Source: Sclerurus mexicanus
Lineage: Eukaryota > Chordata > Aves > Passeriformes > Furnariidae
Assembly: GCA_013396755.1 (NCBI GenBank)
Contig: VWZF01005810.1
Coordinates: 2,422,949 to 2,486,948, forward strand
DNA: 64,000 nt
Direction: 5' to 3'
Shown: positions 54,961 to 64,000 of the stretch, in pieces
How positions within the stretch are numbered: the first letter of the stretch is position 1
Layout of the letters: each line of letters begins with the position of its first letter
Translations under genes and position numbers: made by a program
Notes under the pieces: model-generated
Databases searched by the model: none
The model's input: the letters and a program-made list of their open reading frames with translations, nothing else
What the model was told of the DNA's origin: nothing

Positions 54961-57900
54961 GAAGGCAGTTTCAAAGCTGCTGCAAAGGAAATGCATTTCT
55001 GCCTGCAGTTGTAATGCAGGGGTTGTGCAGAGAGAATTAAAGTGTGAAGCGAAGGTGGTCAGCGGTGGGGTGTGTTTGGGGTGACTTTTAGCTTCCAGTG
55101 TGGATTGTTAGTGGTGGGGTCAAAGTCCATCAGCCACAAGCAAACGGCAACAGAAAAGATGGATATTGGGTATGCTGAATAGGAGGGGAAAACAACCTCA
55201 GAGTGTTGATTGAAATACCTCTTCAACGCTCATTTTTGCATCAGAAATCGCCATCTGGGCTCTCACTAAAAGAAAAGGCGTGCAAATTGGTGAGCACTTG
55301 CCAAAGAGTGTGACTGGGGAAGGCAGCATAGTTCAGTCTTGATTACCAACACTTTAAGAAGAAATAAGACTTTTGACAAATATTAATTGACTACGATGCT
55401 ATTTTTCTAAACTTCCCAAATGTTAGACCATCCTGCAGTAATGCGAGAAAGGAAAAGTTTTCAGCATGATACCAAGGATTCAAGAATCCTTATGGCTCAA
55501 CAGCTGTACTTTGATTCCAAATTGTACTAAAACCAGATTAATTAAATTATTCCAAAGTATGATATACTGCCAAAATAAGGCTCTCTGCTTTTTATTATAT
55601 TGGGTAAATTAAATTAAGGATAATACATATTTTAATGTTGGAAAATTAATACTTAACTAATATTTAATATATTTTCTTAATTTTTAATTAATACACGTTA
55701 GTCAATATTCTAAGGATTAACATCAATAGACAAACAAATCTGATTATTTATAACACACAAGTTAGAGAAAATAAACAGAGGTGCCCTGTACTTGGAAAGT
55801 TCCTCCTTTCCCTCTTTCTGTTCTGGACAAACTTGAGTAACAAATGGAAGAGCATAAAATCATATTGTTATGCTTTTTGGCTTTTTCACTATTTCAGGTC
55901 AGTTGAGGCTTTTGGATGCCACTGATGAGGCACTGATGCCCTTAATGTGATCTCTACTCTAGATTTGGGGGGGAAGGGAATAAGTTTTGGTTGGGGGTCT
56001 CATTTTCCCCTGTAAATGCCTACAGTTTCACTTACTGTTGGGAATAAGATGAACATGTATGAGAAGTAAATTTGAGCTGATGTCAGTATGTTAACTTGAG
56101 ATGTAACTGCCTTCTTGTTCTGTGTTTAAGTAAGGATAGATCCTTATTAGGGTGTATTAGCAAGTATTGAGACTTACCTGTCTGAAATATTTTAGGCTGA
56201 AGGATGTAATAATCTTCTCGGCCTTCACATCAAGTTTCCTTCTTGTTTCTATACTAGTCCAGGTAATTGCTGAAATAATGTGTTTATTTTTATGTTGTCC
56301 AATTACATTATTACTATTTCTATGACCGAATGGGATGTAAAGTAGCTCAAATTCATATAAAAATGTTCAGGTAGGTTGAGAGTAACCTTTTAGACTTTTG
56401 TGCATAAGCAAAAGCTGACACTGAGCTTTCTGGTCCCTTGAGATTCAAGGTTAATCTGTCAACAGAAGTCATAATGTAATGATAATATTTTCCACCTGTC
56501 GAAATCAATTTATTAATTTTTGTATTTATGTAGACTATTATGTAGGCTATTTATGTAGAAATACTAGTGCACCCTTCACTTACTAAAACGTACACAGAGG
56601 AATATTGGCACCATATCCTTTTAGCTCCTGGAATATATATGTCTCTGTCAGAATTTCTGCCAGCATAATTAAAAGATGTGAACAGTTATGCACAGAAAGT
56701 TATACTATCTACACAAGTGCATGTCTCAAGCTTCTATTGTATCCAAGACTGAAATTCAAACTCTTCAAACAGTTTTTTTATATTCACCTATTTGACCACT
56801 GCTCTCTTTATATGCCTCCAGCTATGCGAGACTTTGCGTTCCAGAGCTTTGTTGTACAGTAGAAATATCAAACTCATGAATGCAAAAAAGAACGTGATGG
56901 TTCCTGGTCTGTCTGACAGTAATAAAAAAGCTGTCTGCTCCTTCAGTACTTAACCAGAACTTTCACTTGGAAATGGCAGAAATTAGAGAGAAAAAAAAAA
57001 GTAGTTTGTGAAAAGTGACATCCTTTACTTACTTAGTTGACTCAGATATAAAAAGTAAAGTGGAAAACATTATATTGCATTATTTGTGTCAAATTAAGTT
57101 TTTTCAGAAACTTAGGGATGAAAAATATCAATGACTTTTGCCTGAAGCTTGTAATTCTCTCTGTTCATTTTATAAATGCTTGCTAAATGCCATGGATTTT
57201 GGTTCTGTTTAACTTACTCTTCCCTATGAAAAAAAAGCACTGGTTTTAACTTCTGTATTATCTTCTATATTATGCAACGAGCTCTTCCCCAAAATGTTTA
57301 TATACTCACACCAGGGCAAATATCTATTACATAGAAATTTCTTGACCTCCACTTTGGTCAGTAAAAATAACAGCTCAGGGAGAAAAATCACAGAATATGC
57401 CAATAATTTGTTTCAGTGCAGACTGGCCGATAGACCTTTTTTTGTTTGCTCTTGGAAGGACTTGGTCATGTTTGTGGTACATTTCTGAGGGACGGGGTGA
57501 CTGCCTCTGCTGCAGCACAGCTGTCTTTGTGGGGGGTAGGAGCGGCCTTCCTTGGCAGATGATGCTCCAAATTCTTCAGGGTCTGCACGAAGACACCTGT
57601 GGAGTGGGAGATTGGAAGTCAAGTCACAGCAGAGTGGGTTTGGCTGTCAGGGCAACACACTGTGCCCTCCCCACAAGGGAAGAGCAGGGTGGATATGAAG
57701 ATCCAGTGTTGCCCAGTGAACCCCCGATGAGCAGGGAATAAAACGCAGCTGGTGGTCCCCGTTGCAGGGAGTCAGGCTGAGCTATTGGTGCTTACTGGGC
57801 ATGGGGAATTAATATTGCCCCGAGCTGCTCCGTGGGTGGCAGCATCTCACAGCCAGGGCCTTACAAGTGGCGTGGCAGGGTGGAAATGATTTGTGAGAGA

Positions 57901-60900
57901 CTGGAAAGTTCACGGGTGAAAGTGATTTGTGAGTGACTAGAGAGTTCACGGCTATCACTGCTCTCCCTAGCGAGATGTCTTGTGACTCCACATTACAGCT
58001 CCTCCAGTGACTCTGCCTGGAGCGAGTGATGGCAACATGCAGAGGAAATTCATAGTGGTCTCATTCATTTATTCATTTATTTATCTGTTGTGTTCTACCT
58101 CCCTGGTTCTGTAGTAAGAGAGAAATAGATTTTCTTGCAGTGAAATCAAACTACGGAAGATGCTATGGACCTGAACGCACTCTGTGCTGTGATAACTTGT
58201 ATGAGTGGTGGGAAGAAGTATATTTGGGGTGGGGGAGGCGGCGAAGAGGGAATGGGAAGCTGAAATAATGTTCTTGAGTTGCTTTTCCTGGGAAGGTGCA
58301 CATGGCAGCACTGGTCACAGGTGAAACTGTCCTTACCCCATCTTGACATCAGCCTGGCACAGGAGCTTCAGCCTTGGAGCAGACACAGAGTTGGGCAACT
58401 GCTGCAGGTTGACGTGGGTCAGGGAGAAGACATCCATGTTTAATAAGGCATTCAGTGTTAGCGAGCATCCTTCAGCTGTAAGGAGAGAAGTACTTCCACA
58501 AGTCATGGACCATGAAACACGATCTCTCCTTGCCCCAGTGAAGGTATCTCATTACATTTCCAGAAGATGACGTGAACTGGTGCTGGACTTTGCTAGATAG
58601 ATGGGGCTGAGCCTGACTCCCCCTCCCCACCTCCATAAATGTTTAACGCCTCTTGACTACGGGGGTCACTTCCAAAATACAGAAGATGTATGGTTTTAGG
58701 CTGAAACCAATGGATTTACTTTCAATTTATCCTGTAGGCTTGGAGGCATTCCAGACTGTATTTTCCAGTGGTAGGCAAAAGAAACTCAATTTATTTTCTT
58801 ATACTGTCTTTCAAAACAGTTTTTCACAATCCTTTAGATATTTAAAGCAACCTGTGTTTTTAAAAAAGTACATTTAATTTGTTTATAAATATTACTACAT
58901 TGCTAAGGACATCAGATTGCAACATACCTAAAATCTCTCTGTAGTGGAAAAATGAATGTTCACTTGTTAAACTTAATGGCAATAATATGGTGTAATAGGA
59001 TAACTTCACTTTGTCTTTTAAAGGTCTTCTCAAATGTTTATAAATTATCTTAAACAACAGAAACAGCAGTTCAAATTCAATATGAAAACTGAAACTGGGT
59101 TTCAAACTGAGTCTAACTCAGATTCCTTTTTAGTCTTCTCTCATAATTGACTTTCCACTTGAGAAAGAAAGTTAATGTTTCTTTACCTTAGTTTTTTAAT
59201 TATTTTTTTCTGAAATACTAGCACCAACTTGCTGGAGTTTTTTACTAAAGTGGTGGCTTATCTCATTCAGCTGCTTGGCATAGATGCAGATAAGACGAAA
59301 TACAGACTCAAGAAGCACCAAAGGTCCTGGTTTTATTGGGCCTTCAGAAGGACAAAGAAATGGTTAAAGAAACCCTACCTCATAAAGGAGATTGTGCTTC
59401 CCTGTGCATTCTTGAAAAGCAGAAACTATTATAATTAACTAAAAAGCCCCAAACCAAACACAATCCAAAAGTATGAGCGTAAGATTTAGTGGGGCCAACA
59501 GTTGCTCTTTTAAAAGATGTGTGAAGTTGAAGCATTTGCTTGCCCAGACAAGTAAAGTGCAGGGGATCTACTAGTATTAGATAAGTTGCTACTAATACCA
59601 TTATTTATAGTGTGGCGCAAGCAAAGTGACTTACTCCAACAGACACTGCATAGGTGGGTAATATTTTTACACTCTGATGTTTCAGTGGCAAGTAACCAAA
59701 GAGGACTCACATTAGTCATGGTGTAAGCAGTTAAAAAAAAAAATCCTTTATCTCTTTCCTCTATTTCATCACTTATATAAGCAATACATTTCTGTGGATA
59801 GAATTATAGGTTTTTCCCTAAAGATGTCACATAGCTTTCAAAAAGCCCAGTGTTCAGCTTAACAGCTGCTCTTGCTTCTTTAAAACAGGGCTTCTTCTTT
59901 CATACAAAATGTAAAGGAAATATGTCTCTATAGCATTGGGCAAAGTAGTTCCCCGTCCTACTGGATAGGTAGATGCCACCAGTATTTAGATATACTTTGG
60001 AGCTTGGTGTATGTTTTGGAGAAGAGTTTTCTCCTCTGTGATCTTTTTGAAGGGCACTTACTCATTATTCCTCCATTAAATGCTTGAAGCTGGAAGTCCA
60101 AAAAATAGCACACATAGCACGTGGTCAGAAAAATGACCAGTTACTACTGTGCTAAAAATCTGCCTTTGGAGCTGAGCTGTGCCCTCAGCTTTTCTGCTGG
60201 CAGGATTTTTGCAGGTGTCTTTGACACCTCATTGTGGTGTGGAGGGTAAATGCTGGGCATTAGAGGGATGAAATGCTTGCAGGTTCAGGCTTTGAGCATT
60301 TCCAAGAAAGAAATGGGAGGAAATGGCAAGCAAGCCAAAAAGAGTTTAAAACTCAGCATGGTGTGTCACCGCCTTAAACCTGACTTTAAGTTATGCCTCG
60401 GCTGTAGTCAATAATAGTGACACATGCTGCTATTTTCATGAGTGGGATAGCAAAATACTTCAGCTTATTTCAGTAATATTTAGAAAAGTCCTTTGCCATT
60501 GGTTATTACTTGGATTTCTCCCTTTCTGAATTATTTCCAAGAGGAATGCAAGTTTTAAACTGAGATATTTTAGATTTGAGAAAGACAGACCGCTTTAAAT
60601 GTGCGTAACAACTTTTTTCACATCTTCATCTTAGTGTGCAAGTGTTTTAGCAACTTGGAGTTACAATAGTGCTTTTATTCTCTACCTCTGCCTTTGTGAA
60701 CACGTCTCCTGACTCTCTTCAGTGCTGGGCATCATCTAAGCTGTTCAAAAGAGGAATAAGCACCCCAGGAAGAGACGTTCAGTCACTTCAGAAGTGAGGT
60801 ATAATTTTCAGGTCTGTTCTTCCACTAGTTCACAAATCAGGTTCTAAATGAGAGTGAAAGTCTTCTCTGTACTGATATATGGGACTAGTTTTCCCTCTTA

Positions 60901-61499
60901 TTCTGAATTGTACTAGAACATCTTCGCCAAATCCCTGTTGAACCATGGCAACGTCACTGCTTCTTGACAGTGCCAAAATTTGCCTGATATACCCTTTAAA
61001 AAAAAATTATTATTTTTAAGATGGGGAATGTTATCATGCAAAGATACAATTCAGCGAAATGAGTTTTGCATCTTATGGCTAGGGCTGTGCTTAGGAGCAA
61101 CTGTTTAGCTGGTGTCTTGCTACAGTTCTGCATTTTTCAGTGGATTTCTGACAACTTACCCCAGTGAAGGGCCTGCTCTTTCCTTCACAACTATCAAGTT
61201 ACATTGACCAAGCACTCTGCTTGCAACAGAAAAGTGCAGTATATTATGCGGAAGAATACCAGCTCTGAAAAAAGCTTCAAATTTTATATGACTTATTTAC
61301 CTTGAATTAGAAATGCATCTAATCAGGTATTTTAGTATACCCATCAAAAAAATTAGTAGGTTAGTGTAAAGACTGCTTACACTATTAAGCAATGGCTGAG
61401 TTTACCAAAAACTCATGACATAGGGAGCTAAAATTGTGTATTAAATCAGGAAGAATGATCCAAGAAGCTGGAGAAGAGGACCAGGGGTAAAAAGAAGCC
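54961..61499. other. Intergenic DNA, no gene seen
   Basis: Includes a very AT-rich stretch (about 55500-55760) and a small ATTT/ATTC-type microsatellite at about 58063-58086. Short open frames here, for example 57397-57741, have no recognisable domains. No transposon was recognised. Confidence 0.5.
58063..58086. repeat. (ATTT/ATTC)n microsatellite
   Basis: Short run of alternating ATTC and ATTT tetramers. Confidence 0.7.
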
Positions 61500-61556
61500 T
61501 GAAAAAAACACAACACCAAAAAACCAAAACCAACCAACCAATCAAAACCCAAGAAA
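61500..61556. repeat. A/C-rich low-complexity tract
   Basis: Nearly pure A and C on the plus strand, including several CCAA units. It has the composition of the T/G tract at 48500-48632 on the opposite strand. Confidence 0.8.
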
Positions 61557-62904
61557 CCATCCAACAAACTCACCCAGCGTGATTTTGTATTTGCTTTCAG
61601 CTTGAGATATTGTCTTCAAAAAGCTTATGACACAGGCAAAGCACAGAGGAGGTCAGAGGTGCCCCTCTGGCTTTGCACCAGGAAAAAGAGGTCTTTTGGG
61701 TGTCTGGGCCTTGGTCACCTCCTTTTTGGCTGCCTGTCTCTGCCTTCAGACACCCCATACTCCAGACTCTGTGGAAATGCTATTGATGAGGGGGTTAAAA
61801 GTTGCTTTGGGCACCTGGAAACAAATCACTTCTTCCTTCTTGGTGCTGGTGTGCCTCACCTGGGCTGCTCTTGACTGCACTGTCTGTGGCTTTTTTGGGG
61901 AGGGCAAAACTATTAGTGTGGAACTGAGCAGACAACACCTTTAAGCATTTCATGGTATGTGGGTTTTTTCACTGCTTATGTGGGGTGATGAGCACAGTAC
62001 AAAGAACAATTATGGACCTTATTCTTCCCTTCTCTATGTTTTTAGTGGAGTTTAACTTCTCTAGATGGAATCCTGTATGTTTTAACATTTGACTAAAGCC
62101 ACATCGATGGGACTCCTTGGGTTTTGTATTAGAAAGGGAAGGGCTGTTTGCCTACAGGTATTTATGACAGTGCATTTTCTCTTCAGTGTCTTCTCTGCCT
62201 CGTAGAAACTGTCTGGCAATGCTGCCAATTACATGTTGTTGTTGTGGGAGCTGTTCTTGTACACAATAATAGTCTTAGAATAGAGGCAAGAAAACTCATC
62301 TCTACAACTCAGCCTTCAAGCAATAGATAAAACTGTGTGACTGTTGCTGTGGTAGATGTACTTTGTTTCATTTTTTTTAATAGAAAGTTTTAAGATACAG
62401 AATTTTAAGAATTTTCACTGGCTTGGTTTACAGCTTGAGAGCAATTTCCAGAGTTCACTTTATAAGCCTCTTGAGGGTTTTGCAATAGCTTTTTTTTTTT
62501 TTTTTGTAGGGGGGAGGTTTAGGTATTTCAGCTATGATAGGACTGAATTTCATGCTCCTCTAGTATCAGACAGTACTGCTTAAAATAGTTCCACCCCACT
62601 GTGGGCTGAGCCAGCTTCCCTTGTGCTGCAGTGGACAGCAGCTCGCTGGGAGAAGGGCAGTGCAGAGACATGCCTGAGCTGCTCAGGAAAAATCCACTCA
62701 AACAGCCATCTGCAGATGAAAGTTAGGGATTACTCACCGGAAAGATCAGTTGTTCAACCCTTAACAGCGCCTCTGGTAGGACCTTTGACAGTGAAAGCCC
62801 CATGTTTTCTTCTAACCTTTCTTGACTACTTATTTCTAGCCAAAGCAGCCTCTGATAAGAATTTGAGTTGTTCGTTTTAGGTTTTTCCTTAAGTACTTCA
62901 CAGT
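61557..62904. other. Intergenic DNA, no gene seen
   Basis: Contains a T run at about 62491-62507. Two overlapping open frames near 61602-61944 have no recognisable domain. Nothing else was seen. Confidence 0.5.
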
Positions 62905-63245
62905 CATCATAGAACGGCTTGGGTGGGAAGGGACCTTAAAGATTATCTCGTTCCAACCCCCGTGTCATGGTCAGAGACACCTTTCTCTAGACCAGGTTGC
63001 TCAAAGCCCCAACCAATCTGGCTTTGAACAGTTCCAGGATGGGGCATCCACAACTTTCCTGGCAAACTGTTTCAGTGCCTCATAATACCTAAATTCTTTA
63101 CCCTGACAGTAAAGAATTTCTTCCTAACATCTAATCTAAACCTACTCCATTTCAGTTTCAAGCCATTGCCCCCTTGTCCTGTCACCACATGCTCTTGTAA
63201 AAAGTCCCTCTCCATCTTTCCTTTCTGGAATTATTTAAAAATGGC
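62905..63245 (-). mobile_element. CR1 LINE fragment, 3' end, minus strand
   Basis: The left edge reads TCATAGAACGGCTTGGGTGG and continues AAGGGACCTTAAAGAT and TCGTTCCAACCCC, the reverse complement of the CR1 3' end. It then passes into the region corresponding to the CR1 ORF2 C-terminus. 5'-truncated and degenerate. The right edge is approximate. Confidence 0.9.
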
Positions 63246-64000
63246 AGACCTAAGGCTTTACAGACACAAAGCCTTCTCTCTATATATGTCTAGAGTTATC
63301 AGGGAAGGCTTAAGGAGCACATCCACATTTATAAACTGAGGAAAATTCCACCACTCTGCCTCTTGCAGTAAACATAATATACAAACACTGTTTGTTAGAT
63401 GTCTGCAAGATGGTCTGCATTGTGGGAGAAGGTGCATCAAGCACCTTTTGTATTTCAATACCTTTTGGTACTGGAAAGAAAATGCCCTTTTTGGGCATGG
63501 TGACTGAAGTCTTTCAGGAAGTTTTGGAACGTTAAAGCATATGAATATAAAAATTATTCTTAGGAAGGATTATCAAAACTCACTTTCTGTAGAAGCTGGA
63601 TAAAGGCAGAGGTCTTGCATTTGGCAAAAGTTATCCATGCTCAGAGCAGTGTGTGGGAAGCAGTTAAAGGGGATCAAACTGTTTTTACTGCTTTCAAAAT
63701 GACCACTAGCCCAGTGTTGCCCATGATGCATCATCCATCTCTGGGCAGAAATATCCTCCTCTTCGGTGGGTATTTTTTCCCCTAAAATAGACACAACCTC
63801 ATCTTATTGTCAAATGAAGACTGGAAAGGATGCCCCAAAACTAATGTTTTCAAGGCTTATTTCAGGAGTACAGGCAGGAGCTGGGATAACACCCGGTCTT
63901 GTGGCTGGGCATGGGCAGGAGTGTGTGTGGATCTCTTGGCAGTGGCAGCCAGTGCATACCCAAGGAAGGCACACAGACAGATATGACCATGAAAAGAAAA
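63246..64000. other. Intergenic DNA at the window end, no gene seen
   Basis: AT-rich sequence without a recognised gene or repeat. If the map is as in other vertebrates, MYOD1 lies beyond this end. Confidence 0.5.

Noticed and set aside
57294..57741. Overlapping open frames of 64 and 114 codons
   Set aside because: No family resemblance and no splice or promoter support.
1..64000. CRISPR arrays, bacterial operons, tRNA or rRNA genes
   Set aside because: None seen. The sequence is vertebrate nuclear DNA with split genes, and I found no tRNA box A/box B pattern or repeat-spacer structure.

Overview
The window is vertebrate genomic DNA, most likely from a bird. It contains avian-type CR1 LINE fragments in both orientations, a solo long terminal repeat of a type I associate with bird genomes, AT-rich introns mostly of a few hundred bases to a few kilobases, and canonical GT-AG splice sites throughout.

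Positions 1 to about 37,630 hold the 3' half of one plus-strand gene, which I identify as otogelin (OTOG), a secreted mucin/VWF-like glycoprotein of the inner-ear acellular membranes. I traced 23 consecutive coding exons from 4713 to 36242, plus a fragment of an earlier exon at 1-43. The 23 exons join with matching phases and no internal stop, giving 2161 residues and a TAA stop. In order they encode the tail of the D3 assembly, a 3677-bp mucin-like exon, the D4 assembly (VWD, C8, TIL), a run of VWC-type cysteine cassettes and a C-terminal cystine knot. The long Ser/Thr/Pro exon, and the absence of any PTPRQ-like exon downstream, favour OTOG over its paralogue OTOGL.

Positions 37,630 to 64,000 contain no gene I can support. 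They hold two CR1 fragments, simple repeats and T/G-rich low-complexity tracts. In known vertebrate maps the gene 3' of OTOG is MYOD1, so this interval is probably the upstream regulatory territory of MYOD1. Two segments (about 39.6-39.9 kb and 54.5-55.0 kb) combine E-boxes with homeodomain, GATA or MEF2-like sites and are the best enhancer candidates.

The main loose end is the exon coding the second half of the D3 C8 domain. It should lie between 44 and 4712, and I could not find a convincing copy.
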